DNA of 64,000 bases, taken from positions 3,351,501 to 3,415,500 of the forward strand of contig NZ_CP067341.1 in NCBI RefSeq assembly GCF_016638705.1, in the 5' to 3' direction. Positions 25,901 through 34,733 of this stretch are shown piece after piece. Numbering within the stretch: the stretch's first letter is position 1; each line of letters begins with the position of its first letter. This DNA comes from Lysinibacillus agricola (GTDB lineage Bacteria > Bacillota > Bacilli > Bacillales_A > Planococcaceae). A program made the position numbers and the translations under genes. The notes beneath the pieces were generated by a model. It worked only from the letters and a program-made list of their open reading frames with translations, was not told where the DNA came from and ran no database searches.

Positions 25901-26414
25901 CAAACAAGGTCGAAACGGTGGTTCAAAGATTTCAGAAAATGTGACATTCGATGCTATAAAGAGTACATACACTTCTGGACAAGTCAATCAAATGAAGTCA
26001 TTCTTTGACTCCAATTTAGGTATGATTGATAATGCTAAAACTAGAGAGCTAATGCAAAGAAAGATAGCTTCGCTTGATACTGGTGGATTTATGAATTGGA
26101 ATGGAACAGGTATCGATGGTAAAGGTGGTAAAGCCATCATAGCTCATCCAAATGAAATTATGTTGAATAAAGTTGATACCAAAGGATTCTTTGATTCAAT
26201 TAATGTAATGGATAAGGTCATGAGCAACCTATCCCCTTTCCTATCAAAATTCGCACCTGCACAAAAAACATCTCCTGTTGTTAGTGGAGATACATATGGT
26301 GACATCAAAATAAACTTCAATATTGATAAAATGAATGGTGACAAAAATGACTTAAGTCGATTCAATAAAATGATTGACGATGATTTATTACGTAGAAAAG
26401 GAGTGAGAAAGTAA
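19911..26414 (+). CDS. Tape measure protein, exon 3 (M23 peptidase and tail lysozyme domains)
   Basis: 2,167 codons in phase from KYHISRMQALLDD; an isolated ORF starts at ATG 19929. Hydrophobic stretches follow (about 60-190 of this exon), then long coiled coils. At 22,690-23,075 there is an M23 metallopeptidase domain (GYGERSDNHRGVDIA, HLLAHLD, GPHLHYE zinc ligands). At 23,115-23,520 there is a phage tail lysozyme domain (GLMGNIQQESGFNSSAVN with likely catalytic Glu). The rest is coiled coil to about 25,200 and then Asn/Gly/Ser-rich repeats. The layout parallels SPbeta YomI/CwlP: a tape measure that also opens peptidoglycan during DNA injection. Confidence 0.9.
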   Translation, partial: KYHISRMQALLDDLGSAKSMYRDMYETSKNSSGSAMRENEIYMRSLEARIALTRVEFEKLAVSIGDAFLTDGMVTFLQLASGGLGTITSLVNGVGLLPIVLGTAGMATFALSNNFRTLSANVGSSIISLLGFRGAATATTTATNLLTATSRGLEVAWKGLGIAFKGFISSLGVGLPLVAIGFVIEKLMSKMGEARQKAEELESANKEMLNSYSQNATDIDELSKKYEELEKKMALSNVDSKTINEYRDIQNEIGTKLPSLVTGEDSYGNKLIGTSDALKVKIDLLKQQLEIDKQIADAEANKKRNEDIDTYNSDMNSAKDKMQGRLQVLANYDDNSLKWAKKLDVPKDVVIRLVNDEGEPLYKTADEVAKKLDEVKTKHLEAKNSGNDGLVEYYSKLLFMLEETYKAVLPHELEMNKSTANLKTQYIASLNAMISTNSSLQDSTKEMAQVFSSQLLSMSDSSNINDLKNGLETLFSYNGNDELSSKANEITANISKSFSDMANATEEDFGKTSTNVKAMLDGLPKLLKDVIKDEEDRKAVMDLLNKTYENAVVQHEKIAKAAKESGISFEQAAANAVEFGEGAEQSGNAVSELASKMSEFKDVTEQMAGVSQSGVDALNDLIWQYDTLSNQLAGYTEQQLQDIYVKENLTAEERSVKKVLDDRVAIMKELSGIYPDLLGKDGKAIALSDAKRKAIEQETKANEVLLKANKLSRDGKLSADQDAMLSSTRKTMRVIEDIKKEIAALNVLQKALQDTYNKAMESMKGGDPNSYTYGMKAARAGTLLGQAQFKTSNYTSELDALQNSLNTNIGKIDSFSTAIENSSKSTSSNTKATKENNAEKEKSIWITDKYKQKLEELNLAIEKQQKLQSKYPEWSKEYKKSLESQIKLEKEKLALQQKQAKAIQSQIASGKIQQTGSVSSPSTSNGKINGYSGKITSGYGERSDNHRGVDIAMPKGTRVDAPASGTVIKAGSATSETNGKKMDWTYGNLVVIEDKNGIRHLLAHLDSTLVKVGDQVEAGTQIGKSGSSGHSTGPHLHYEQNNSKGQTINPTATLNSIRSGNGTVTSSASSQQAVVWNYFKNKGLNDKAIAGLMGNIQQESGFNSSAVNKSSGASGIFQWLGGRKTGLQDYAKSVGKSWTDMQVQLDYAWKELQSTEKKSLASLQRNDLSSSQHASEFERLFERSGGSAVGKRQDYANQYYNQFAGTNGGAGIGIDTSQQAIDQAKSDLLSLQGDALNTQSIIDNLNEELVKSNLAYYDHLIDGVDRSIQMSNILASQQSEHSKAYRDELEKETKHLKYKQTLLHNEANFIRNQLKRKDLSPALKGELTTQLSELSLAWWDVAESIKDVNEKIQNSKVESYIAKYDELRQIQDKTISYEKAKLEELDTSSARYVKTLASINNAMREKQNSNRYELTQLTALINKNELQGDALEYAKNRIEELTLSIKELQIEIQDGDYDILINIKTQSDEKIGIMESAINQAEAIRKMFDEGSADYVKYTKVILAEYEKMAKQHLATRDALVAELQQRDVKAERIKEINKLMAEEHLAYVNATLSIKEYTKQVEEANKSQLESVADKAINAYKEYIQERRDEHIKTLDDEIKHENEKHEQIMKNLNDEMDLFRKNVEDKLRLIDRQEAQRSYDMEISDLEKERNNVQSQFDELALDNSHEGKAKRKKLKEQLDEIDKQIEEKRHSREVELRKESLNDALEAKEEEVNEKIELQDKEHENVINKINREKEYWEKHYKDLLNDERKFAEMREAILSGHFEKIDAEFQEYVQKMINTMPLLEDSLDGTMVAVGTSIRQNVIDNLNEALKLIDEFNDSQKASDNGSFNFNPYDGNQVQTSNGNLSQGDLQVLLGKFLFDNVAPNTSGSEKDNIRQMAEKLAEQGRKNGSTQFTKDDVNFNDSIKGLTQADMDALYEYFDSSKGMLGGNYDSFIEQFISSISGNKHESTNDGSLSKADMQVMLGKFIYEKLVPDTSLSANTKTALKAKADGVAKQGRNGGSKISENVTFDAIKSTYTSGQVNQMKSFFDSNLGMIDNAKTRELMQRKIASLDTGGFMNWNGTGIDGKGGKAIIAHPNEIMLNKVDTKGFFDSINVMDKVMSNLSPFLSKFAPAQKTSPVVSGDTYGDIKINFNIDKMNGDKNDLSRFNKMIDDDLLRRKGVRK

Positions 26415-27010
26415 TGTTGGAGTCTATTCATTTTATGTACGACAACATCTCATCGAAAGATATGGGTGTTAAAATTGCTTGGTCTAAAGGTGGATTATAT
26501 GAAGAGATCTTTCTCCCTACACGTAAAATAATTGAAAAAAAAGTAGCTAATAACGAGAAACCTTACTTTCAGAGAGTGGAACATGAACCACTCTCTTTTA
26601 GTTTGTCTTTTTATTTAGAAAGTTGGGTTGAAGATAAGGATATAAGGAAAATTACACGTTGGTTATTTCAGCCATATTACAAACCTTTAGTTTTGGAAAG
26701 TAATCCAAACAGAGTGTTCAACGCTCTTGTTGAAGGCGATTCTAAATTGCTACATAACGGTTTAAAACAAGGTCATGTTGAATTTAACATTAGATGTGAC
26801 TCACCTTATACCTATTCACATGAACATGTATTTAATAACTTAGAATTTAGAGATTCTAATGTAGGTTATCAAATTGTTGATGATGTGAGTACATTCGAAC
26901 AAGGAAGTTTTATCAATACAAAAATCACATCTAATGGATTAACTATTGATAAAGTAGACAACTCTTGGGGAGCGTTATATCCCAACGTAAAGAGATGGGG
27001 TGAATTATAA
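26414..27010 (+). CDS. Distal tail protein (Dit/YomH type)
   Basis: 198 residues; ATG overlaps the tape measure stop (TAATG), indicating coupling. The first 130 residues are the typical siphophage Dit belt domain: FMYDNISSKDMGVKIAW at the start, FQRVEHEPLSFSLSFYLE, and ITRWLFQPYYKPLVLES. Dit forms the hexameric hub joining tail tube and tail tip. Its place directly after the tape measure is canonical. Confidence 0.85.
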   Translation: MLESIHFMYDNISSKDMGVKIAWSKGGLYEEIFLPTRKIIEKKVANNEKPYFQRVEHEPLSFSLSFYLESWVEDKDIRKITRWLFQPYYKPLVLESNPNRVFNALVEGDSKLLHNGLKQGHVEFNIRCDSPYTYSHEHVFNNLEFRDSNVGYQIVDDVSTFEQGSFINTKITSNGLTIDKVDNSWGALYPNVKRWGEL

Positions 27011-27012
27011 AT

Positions 27013-27669
27013 ATGGAAACTACAGATCAACTTGATTTAAATATTACAACTGAGTCATCTTTTAGTGACGATGATATAAAACAGACAATTGTGAGTTATG
27101 GAGACAATTTTAAAAAAATAGAACAATACATGAAGAATTCCACCAACTCTATAGAAGATTTGAGTGACAATAAACTTTACAAAGTTGGTCATATACTATG
27201 GAATAAAACTCCAGTAATCACCTCATTTGTCGGATGGGTTGTAACTAGAGAAGGGATTCAAGCTAAAAATTGGCTGCCTAATAAAAATTACAGTATAGGC
27301 AATTTAGTAAAACCTCCTGTAGATAATGGTGGATTATATGAATGTGTTGTAGATGGTAAAAGTTCAACCACTCCTCCTACCTTCCTTACTGTATTAGATC
27401 AAGAGTTTTATGAAGTAACTGGTTCAACTTGGCGCAATGAATTCAACTATGAAGTAGGAAATTTAGTATTCCCTACAAATGGTAACAAGACACACTATTA
27501 CATATGCGAAACAGCAGGCTATTCCTCCCCTACTGAACCTGAATGGGCGTCTATCAAAAACGATACTGCATTTGTAGATGGTTCAGTTGTATGGCGAAAG
27601 GCTAAAAATATTATTTGGAAAAGGGTCGGAACTAATTGCGAATTTAGACCATTTGGAAAAATAGAATAG
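27013..27669 (+). CDS. Tail protein with repeated carbohydrate-binding-like modules
   Basis: 218 residues. After a helical N-terminus (1-50), three short modules occur around 80-210 with the pattern Trp/Tyr, GNLVKPP or GNLVFPT, YECV or YYIC, then TPPTF or TEPEW. This pattern is widespread in phage tail proteins and resembles chitin-binding-like small modules. A related module is present in the protein at 33890. It probably decorates the distal tail. It lies between Dit and tail-tip genes. Confidence 0.65.
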   Translation: METTDQLDLNITTESSFSDDDIKQTIVSYGDNFKKIEQYMKNSTNSIEDLSDNKLYKVGHILWNKTPVITSFVGWVVTREGIQAKNWLPNKNYSIGNLVKPPVDNGGLYECVVDGKSSTTPPTFLTVLDQEFYEVTGSTWRNEFNYEVGNLVFPTNGNKTHYYICETAGYSSPTEPEWASIKNDTAFVDGSVVWRKAKNIIWKRVGTNCEFRPFGKIE

Positions 27670-27680
27670 GAGTTTTTAGA

Positions 27681-28319
27681 ATGAAATGGAGTTCTTTAAT
27701 AAATTCAACAGGTTCTTATATTTCTAAAAGCTATGAGATATCCAATGTTTCTTCTAAGTATTTAACTACAATACTTTCGAATATTATAAATATACATAAT
27801 CAAGAAGTCCAATTTCACTATTCAGTTTCCTACGATTATGAAAATTGGACTTCTTGGAAGCCAATAAACTTTAACGATAATGACTTATTGAATGGACTTT
27901 CATTAGATGGATTAATTTTCAGATACAGAATTGTTATGAATGCAAAAAAAAATAATGAAAAACCCTATGTCCAATCTTTCTCTATCTCATTTGACCCTTA
28001 TGAGTCGTTAGAAAATTTAGGTGATTTTGAAATAAAGCCTAAGCTGTGGATTAGGAAGAAGAATGGAAATGGTACTGTTGAGGTTACTAATATGAATACA
28101 AATCAAAAAATGATTATTGAAAATCTCATAGATAATGAAGAAGTTTTCATAGATTGTCAAAAAGAAGATATAGTTTCTGATAGGAAAAGTCTAGGAGTAT
28201 ATAGATTCGATGACCATAATGATGAGTATTTGAGATTAGTAATTGGTGATAATTTCTTAAAAGGTAAAGGAGATTTTGACATGGATATTAGACATCGATA
28301 CGTCTTTATTCAAGAATGA
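27681..28319 (+). CDS. Tail/baseplate protein of unknown function
   Basis: 212 residues, beta-rich. About 30-115 looks like an Ig/fibronectin-type sandwich of the kind used by tail proteins (HYSVSYDYENWTSWKPIN, then FRYRIVMNAKKNNEKPYVQ). The second half (about 120-212) is a separate beta domain with DRKSLGVYRFDDHNDEYLR. No catalytic motif. Co-directional, between the module protein and the tail tip protein, so a baseplate part is likely. Confidence 0.6.
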   Translation: MKWSSLINSTGSYISKSYEISNVSSKYLTTILSNIINIHNQEVQFHYSVSYDYENWTSWKPINFNDNDLLNGLSLDGLIFRYRIVMNAKKNNEKPYVQSFSISFDPYESLENLGDFEIKPKLWIRKKNGNGTVEVTNMNTNQKMIIENLIDNEEVFIDCQKEDIVSDRKSLGVYRFDDHNDEYLRLVIGDNFLKGKGDFDMDIRHRYVFIQE

Positions 28320-28336
28320 GATGAGGTGATGATTAC

Positions 28337-31300
28337 TTGAAACTAGGCGAAATAGATTACAATTTAAAACCAGATAATGCTAGGATTTTCCTTTGTAGAC
28401 CTGACAAGAAAACAATAGCTAGAATTAGTGAAGCTTATGATATCAATTACAGCACTAAAGTACCAGTTTTAAATGAATTATCATTTAAGATACCTACTGT
28501 ACTAATTGAAGATGGAATTCCTGTTGATAACAAAAATATTGATAAAATAAAAAACAGATATCTTTTTAAGTTGAAATTCGGCAATGTCACAGAATATTTT
28601 CTAATTAATGAATCTAATAAATCATATAGCGAAGATGAGTATATTGAGTTCACTTCTCTATCCCTTGGTGTTCAGTTAAGCGATAAGAATATAAGACAAT
28701 TTGAAGTTGTCAGTAAAACTTTATCTCAAGTAACAAATGAAATTCTGTCGTCAGTAAACACAAAATGGAAATTAGGATATGTAGACAGTTACTTCGAAGA
28801 AATTTACCGAAGTTATGAAGTTGCCTCAAATAATGTTTTAGAAATTATTTATGATCTAGCTAATGTTTGGAATGCATTAATTGTATGGGATTCAGTTGAG
28901 TATAAAATAAACTTTTATAAACCTGATAACATCGGTAAGGATAAAGGTTTTTACATAAGAGATGGCAAATATTTAGAGTCATTTAATTTAGCTACAAATA
29001 CAATTGATACTATTACACGTTTAAAAGTTTATGGTCAAGATGGTTTATCAATACATAGATTAAATCCAACTGGACAATCGTATCTAGAAGATTATAGATA
29101 TTACCTCCACCCCTTCAAACGTGAAGATGAAGTTGTTATTAGTCATTCGATACATTTAAGTGACAGTTTATGCATTGCTTTAGAAGATTATAAAGTATTA
29201 GTGGAATCTTTATCTGAGAAGTTTACCAACTTAACTACAATGGTCACTACGCAAAAATCTATAGTTCAAACAGAAGAACAAAAACTAAGCGCCTTGAATA
29301 CTCAAAGAATAATTATCGAGGACGAATTAGATTTATCCAATGCTAACTTTCAATCATCCTCCCATAACCATCGGGATATTATCCAAAGATTAGAAGAAAA
29401 AAGAGCAGAAATATCAACTCAAGAAGCATTCATTAGAGAATTAAGATACCAACTTGCTAATTATGAAGATGAATTAAACGATTTGAGGGATCATTTAGCT
29501 AGGGAGAATAATTTTACTGTTGAACAATTAGAAGAGTTATCAGATTTTGAAATTGAAAAGGAATATACAAATGACTCTATTGTAGATGATGAAGACTTGA
29601 TTGAAGAAGGATATGAAGTATTTAGAAAATATCTAGAACCAAAAATAAAATTAGATATGAATTTAATTGATTTTCTATCTATAGTTGAATGTCAAAATGA
29701 TTGGGATAAATTAGGCTTAGGAGATATCATAAGAGTTAGATATGATAGATTGCAAGTAAATGTTAAAGCAAAGATTACTGAGATTACTCATGATTTTGAA
29801 AATGAAAGTATCTCAGTCGTTATTGAAAATGAATTTGATGAAGGTAACAATTGGTTAGAACAATTAAATAAAGCAGGTAATACCTCCACAATAGTCCAGA
29901 TGGATAAGTGGAAATGGAATTTATCTGAAGAGAATAACGGTGCTATCAATGACATCATCAATAATGAATGGGATGCTTTAAAAAATGCTGTAATGGCAGG
30001 TTACAATCAGAAGATCGAAATAAGTGAACGTGGGATTATTGTGAGAGACTTGGAAGATCCTTTAAGTTGGCTTGTTATTCAAAACGGATTTTTAGCCATA
30101 ACTAATGATGATGGACAGTCTTGGAAGCACGCAATTTCAAAACACGGCGTATTTGGCGAGCGCATTTTCGGAAAAATAATTTCTGGAGTCAACTTAATTA
30201 TCGAAGATGAATCAGGGATATGGCTAACACAAGGATCAAGGACTACAATTTATAATCGTTATGGTGATGAAGTGATGCATTTAGGATTAGTTTCAGAGAA
30301 CAAAAAAGACGAAAACGGAAACTTAATTCCACAAGAAAACGAATGTTTTGGACTCGTATCTCAGAATCATATCACCAGAGTTGCACTGACAACATGTGAA
30401 GGTTTTTCAGTTAGCAAAAAAGATGGCGATGACTGGAAAAAGGTATTGTGGGCTAATACAGATGGTACGTTATATTCTCGAAACATGGTGGCTGAGAATA
30501 TTAAAATTGTAAATAATTTAGATGAAGTCATCTTAGACGCAGAGAATGATTACTTTAATATTGGCTTATTTGATAAAATTGTTGCTGATGGTAAATTGAC
30601 GACACTTGAAAAATTAGAGTTGATTAAAGAGCTGTATAAAATCCATTCCGATTACAAATTACTTCTTCAGCAAGCACAGAAATACATAAGAAGCGATAGA
30701 GACAATGTTACTGATGTAGATTCAGAATTTGATACAAAAACACAAACCTTCCCTACCGTTTACTCTACCACTGACAAATATTCAACAAGTGCTTTAAAAA
30801 ATGCTTACTTAGAGTTAATGACTTATATTTCAAACTATATAAAAGTCATAAATAACGGTTATTTAGAATCAGAAAGCTTAAATATAGATATGTCTGACCC
30901 ACTTACTGAATCCACGAGTTCAATTGACGATCGTGGTTTTTTTGTGCAGAAATTTAAAGATTACTATGATGAAGCTACTCGTCTACGTCAAGCAATTGAA
31001 GACTCCCTATTCTACTCTGGTATTCAAATGGGATCGTACAACAATAATCTTATTATGAATGATTTTGGTTTTATTGCTGTTCGAAGTGATGGTAAATATC
31101 GAGCGTACCTTAATGCAACGAATGGTTTAGCTCTTCAAAAATGGGAAAATGGGAAATGGACTAGTAAACTATTTGCAACTTTAGGTGACTCTAAATGGGA
31201 AGATGGCACACTTTATGCGGAAGGATTGGTAACAAAAAATCTTCGTATTGTTGATGGTGATTTGGGTGACTCAATTATACTTGACTGGAAAGATGGTATT

Positions 31301-32179
31301 ACTATTTTTGGTGATCCTGATGGAGATGGAGTCAAAGAATCAGTAACTAGATTAAACGGTAATGTCGGAATATCTATCCATGTGAATAATGATAAAAAGT
31401 TTTGGGTTGGTATTGATGGTAGATTATATGCTAAAGACATTACTACTCATAATTTAAAAATTGTTGATGGTAAACTAGGTGAAAAGATTATCTTTGACCA
31501 TGAGAAAGGCATTACTATCAATGGAAATAACGGTGAACAAATTCGCCTAAATGCTAACGAAGGCATAGCTATTGACGTAAAAAAAGAGCCTAGATTTTGG
31601 ATAAATAAAGATGGAAACTTGTATGCACGAAAACTGTTTATTATGAACGGTGAGTTGGATGAATCTATTTTAGAGTCTTTGGATAAGGACGATAGCTTTA
31701 TTTCTGATTTAACTGTTACGAGATTAAGAACATACGATAAGGATGATCCTTACAACTATGTTCATATAAAACAAAAATTCTTAAGATTTATGACAAGATT
31801 TGATTTAAAAAATCCTTCATCAGAACAAGCGAAATACGAAATGTACTTTGAAGGTTCTGGTGTGGAAGCCTACCCTGTTGCTATTTGGGGTACAGGTTCG
31901 GGAGCTAACACTGATTATAATAAAGCTAAACAATATAAAACTCCAAATGGATTCTTTACTGAGTATGTAGACGAATATGGTGAAAAACATTCCGTTAACT
32001 TAACAACTGATAGAGAAAAATCTATAGAACTTAATTCACCTAGAACTATTTCCCTCAAAGGCGGTAGTGGAAGTATTACAATGAATAACTCTAAATTAGA
32101 ACTATCCTTTGGCAGCAATGTAATATCTATGACTACTAATGGTATAAAAATAAATGGTAATCGTATCGACATTAACTAA
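28337..32179 (+). CDS. Tail tip / tail-associated protein (Tal-like)
   Basis: 1,280 residues starting at TTG 28337 with GAGGTGAT six bases upstream. The first 400 residues have the gp27-like tail hub character (LNELSFKIPTV, VTEYFLINESNK, NNVLEIIYDLANVWNALIVWD). About 290-390 is a coiled coil. From about 500 on, repeated beta modules appear: GLVTKNLRIVDGDLGDSI and DITTHNLKIVDGKLGEKI are near-repeats, with GIT-GDPDGDG and GITINGNN strands. It likely forms the tip of the tail and carries the receptor-binding or spike part. Confidence 0.75.
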   Translation: MKLGEIDYNLKPDNARIFLCRPDKKTIARISEAYDINYSTKVPVLNELSFKIPTVLIEDGIPVDNKNIDKIKNRYLFKLKFGNVTEYFLINESNKSYSEDEYIEFTSLSLGVQLSDKNIRQFEVVSKTLSQVTNEILSSVNTKWKLGYVDSYFEEIYRSYEVASNNVLEIIYDLANVWNALIVWDSVEYKINFYKPDNIGKDKGFYIRDGKYLESFNLATNTIDTITRLKVYGQDGLSIHRLNPTGQSYLEDYRYYLHPFKREDEVVISHSIHLSDSLCIALEDYKVLVESLSEKFTNLTTMVTTQKSIVQTEEQKLSALNTQRIIIEDELDLSNANFQSSSHNHRDIIQRLEEKRAEISTQEAFIRELRYQLANYEDELNDLRDHLARENNFTVEQLEELSDFEIEKEYTNDSIVDDEDLIEEGYEVFRKYLEPKIKLDMNLIDFLSIVECQNDWDKLGLGDIIRVRYDRLQVNVKAKITEITHDFENESISVVIENEFDEGNNWLEQLNKAGNTSTIVQMDKWKWNLSEENNGAINDIINNEWDALKNAVMAGYNQKIEISERGIIVRDLEDPLSWLVIQNGFLAITNDDGQSWKHAISKHGVFGERIFGKIISGVNLIIEDESGIWLTQGSRTTIYNRYGDEVMHLGLVSENKKDENGNLIPQENECFGLVSQNHITRVALTTCEGFSVSKKDGDDWKKVLWANTDGTLYSRNMVAENIKIVNNLDEVILDAENDYFNIGLFDKIVADGKLTTLEKLELIKELYKIHSDYKLLLQQAQKYIRSDRDNVTDVDSEFDTKTQTFPTVYSTTDKYSTSALKNAYLELMTYISNYIKVINNGYLESESLNIDMSDPLTESTSSIDDRGFFVQKFKDYYDEATRLRQAIEDSLFYSGIQMGSYNNNLIMNDFGFIAVRSDGKYRAYLNATNGLALQKWENGKWTSKLFATLGDSKWEDGTLYAEGLVTKNLRIVDGDLGDSIILDWKDGITIFGDPDGDGVKESVTRLNGNVGISIHVNNDKKFWVGIDGRLYAKDITTHNLKIVDGKLGEKIIFDHEKGITINGNNGEQIRLNANEGIAIDVKKEPRFWINKDGNLYARKLFIMNGELDESILESLDKDDSFISDLTVTRLRTYDKDDPYNYVHIKQKFLRFMTRFDLKNPSSEQAKYEMYFEGSGVEAYPVAIWGTGSGANTDYNKAKQYKTPNGFFTEYVDEYGEKHSVNLTTDREKSIELNSPRTISLKGGSGSITMNNSKLELSFGSNVISMTTNGIKINGNRIDIN

Positions 32180-32191
32180 GGAGGTTATTAT

Positions 32192-32659
32192 ATGGCTTTG
32201 ATTACACTAAATGGAGCATCTATAAATCAATCAACTGCTAACTCTCACATTAGTACTGAAAGATACATTCAGACAGGTACTCAATGTACATCATGGGACG
32301 ATGATGGCTATTGTACTAATCGTGAACCTGTCTATAGTTGGGTTGGAGGCTATAGTGCTAACGCTACGATTAATGGAACTGTAAAAGCAAAACAATCCAA
32401 TGTATTTATTCAAGGGAAAAATCCTGCTCTACTTGGAGACAGTACAGTTGAATCGGATTCTTATAGCCTGTCATCGAATGAACGTTATGCAGGCGGACAG
32501 CATAATAATGCTAATGGAAAAGTGTCCAGTGGAAACAGTAAAAATGTTTATATTGGCGGAGTTTTAGTAGCAACTAAAGATTCTACAATTCAAACACATG
32601 CAAATACTAGTACAACTGTAAAAGATGGGTTCAGTGCTAATGTTTATATTGGAGGATAG
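32192..32659 (+). CDS. PAAR-like tail spike tip protein
   Basis: 155 residues, AGGAGG and ATG. The sequence is Gly/Ser/Asn-rich with PAAR-like turns: SNVFIQGKNPALLGDSTVE and KNVYIGGVLVATKDSTI, and it ends NVYIGG. Such proteins form a sharp trimeric cone that caps the tail spike. Two Cys (CTSWDDDGYC) could bind a metal or form a disulphide. It follows the tail tip gene with a 12-base gap, as expected. Confidence 0.6.
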   Translation: MALITLNGASINQSTANSHISTERYIQTGTQCTSWDDDGYCTNREPVYSWVGGYSANATINGTVKAKQSNVFIQGKNPALLGDSTVESDSYSLSSNERYAGGQHNNANGKVSSGNSKNVYIGGVLVATKDSTIQTHANTSTTVKDGFSANVYIGG

Positions 32660-32674
32660 AAAGAAGGTGATAAA

Positions 32675-33835
32675 TTGTCACTACCTATAAATTATTTAGA
32701 ATTTAATAATCCTATTCATATCTTATGGCGTAGTGGATTGCCAAATGATCCATTTATAGACCGTTTAGATATTGTTCGTGTAGTGAATCAACGTGTCTTT
32801 TTATTAGAAATTCCTGATGAGATGTTTAGGGTAAGGATCACAGGTATGTTTGAAATTAACTACGATAAGTTTATGAAGTACAACTTAGATAAAAATGAAT
32901 TCTACGTAGATTACACAAATGGATTTGTTTACTTTCATGTGTCAAAAGAAGCTGAAACAATGTCAATAGTATATAAAGGAAGAGGTTTAATCCTCTACCC
33001 TTCTACTCGAATTGCACATTACGATGGATCTGATTCGACAGAGACGCTGCATGAAATCATAGAAAAAAGCAAATCACAAGTTCAAGAATTAATTGATAGA
33101 ACGGATAATTACGAAGAGTATTTGAACAATCTTGTCATTGCTATAAATAATTCAAATCATGCAACTGATCAAGCATTGATTGCTACTCAAAAAGCTAATG
33201 ATGCTGCAGAGTTAGTTAAGGACGGTTATGAAACAACAGTCTTAATCTATCAGCCATACGTCAATACATATGATGAAATTGCTAGTAAATTCCCCTACCC
33301 TGAGGTTGGATGGACAACTCAAGTATTTGATACAGGTATACGTTATAGATGGAACGGAAAAGAATGGACTCCTATTGATGCTCTTGGTGGAAATGTCCCA
33401 CTTGCAAGTGAAATTATTAATGGATTGATGAGCAAAGAACAATTTACCAAAGTAAAAAATATAACTAAATTTGTTAATGAAAGAGCAATTGTATTCTTTA
33501 TTCCAAAAGATGTTTTACAAGGCGTGCAAGACCCAGAGTTTGAGTTTGAATGGGATGGTGAAATAATCGATGTTAAAGCAAAGGTTTCTTTTAAAGGACA
33601 ACAACCTACTCCAGTTCAAATACAGAAATCCTCGAATTTTAAAGATTGGGTTGATGTTACAGACAACCCACTAACAATTGATGCAGATAACCATCGCAAC
33701 AATAAAGAATTTAAATTAATTAATACAAAAGTTAAAGAAGGTGATGTATTTAGATTATACGTCCCTTCTTTTAATGTCGATGCTCAAACTTTAACTGTGA
33801 ATGTGAAAATTGCATTGAACGACTCTCTAAATTAA
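32675..33835 (+). CDS. Upper baseplate / neck appendage protein
   Basis: 386 residues from TTG with AAGGTGAT upstream. The N-terminal 110 residues are beta-rich (FEINYDKFMKYN, then NGFVYFHVSKEAETMSIVYKG). A helical segment (about 125-190) is rich in Asn and Ala, like trimeric coiled coils of baseplate proteins. The C-terminal part (about 265-386) is another beta sandwich. It resembles BppU/DUF2479-type baseplate proteins in layout, but I cannot confirm the family. Confidence 0.6.
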   Translation: MSLPINYLEFNNPIHILWRSGLPNDPFIDRLDIVRVVNQRVFLLEIPDEMFRVRITGMFEINYDKFMKYNLDKNEFYVDYTNGFVYFHVSKEAETMSIVYKGRGLILYPSTRIAHYDGSDSTETLHEIIEKSKSQVQELIDRTDNYEEYLNNLVIAINNSNHATDQALIATQKANDAAELVKDGYETTVLIYQPYVNTYDEIASKFPYPEVGWTTQVFDTGIRYRWNGKEWTPIDALGGNVPLASEIINGLMSKEQFTKVKNITKFVNERAIVFFIPKDVLQGVQDPEFEFEWDGEIIDVKAKVSFKGQQPTPVQIQKSSNFKDWVDVTDNPLTIDADNHRNNKEFKLINTKVKEGDVFRLYVPSFNVDAQTLTVNVKIALNDSLN

Positions 33836-33889
33836 TTTAATAAAAGATGACTATTATTTAAATAAATACATAAGAAAGAAGGAATTTTA

Positions 33890-34639
33890 ATGAGTGAAAG
33901 ACCTATAGTTTCTTGGTACGAAGGTACAAATACTACAGCTACAGAAGTAAAAACTACAGTTAACTATGGTACGGTAGATGCATTTTCAGACTCTCCTCAG
34001 AAAACATACTTTATCTGGAATAATCGTGGAGGTACAAAAGACTGTTCAAAAATGGAAGATGTTAAATTTACTACTCGTGATCGTAATGGTGGTGATGGTA
34101 GTAGTGCAGGCAATATTGTAGAGGCAGTTCGTGATAACTGGTTTAGAGCTAGGGTTGATAGTCTAAATGAACAAGTGTTCACTCCTGTCGGCAAAGGTGG
34201 AGTTGGGACAGAAAATCCATCCGGTACGAAGTTTTTAGGTACAAATGGAACTACTACAAATATTCATTCAAGTACAGCTTCAGTATGGATAAAAGAAACT
34301 AAATTAACTATAGATGCGTATGTTAAACCTACTGTTGATAATGGTTTTATTTACAAAGCTGTCAATGCAGGTGAAACAGGTGCAACTGAACCAAGTTGGC
34401 TTACTGAAGAAGGAAAATCTGTATTCGATAATGGAGTCGAATTTGTTGCTATTAAAATTGATAAAAAACCAAACGCAAAAGAAATTTTAGGGCTAGCAAA
34501 CAACACTAAAGCCGATGGCAGTAATGCAAATTTAGCAGGAGGAAACTTTGTACAAGTTACTGTATTTGCAAAAGTTCCTATCGATGCTTCTGCGGGGAAG
34601 AACACATTACTTAAAAGAGCAACTTTTTCGTACGTTTAA
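33890..34639 (+). CDS. Tail decoration or baseplate protein with TEP-W module
   Basis: 249 residues, GAAGGAA then ATG; AAATACATAA lies 17 bases upstream. Beta-rich. At about 145-185 the module VKPTVDNGFIYKAVNAGETG, TEPSW, then VFDNGVEF repeats the unit seen at 27013. It is followed by a terminator and precedes the adhesin cassette. The N-terminal half may be a tail-like structural domain. Function not determined. Confidence 0.6.
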   Translation: MSERPIVSWYEGTNTTATEVKTTVNYGTVDAFSDSPQKTYFIWNNRGGTKDCSKMEDVKFTTRDRNGGDGSSAGNIVEAVRDNWFRARVDSLNEQVFTPVGKGGVGTENPSGTKFLGTNGTTTNIHSSTASVWIKETKLTIDAYVKPTVDNGFIYKAVNAGETGATEPSWLTEEGKSVFDNGVEFVAIKIDKKPNAKEILGLANNTKADGSNANLAGGNFVQVTVFAKVPIDASAGKNTLLKRATFSYV

Positions 34640-34663
34640 TTAATAAAATACATAATACAACTT

Positions 34664-34698
34664 AGGGTTAGAGGATTATTCCTCTTCCCTATTTTTTT
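34664..34698 (+). terminator. Terminator before adhesin cassette
   Basis: AGGG (34664-34667) and GAGG (34671-34674) pair with CCTC (34681-34684) and CCCT (34687-34690), followed by ATTTTTTT. Confidence 0.8.
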
Positions 34699-34733
34699 AA
34701 TTAAAAATACTCAATACAATGAGGTGCATATAA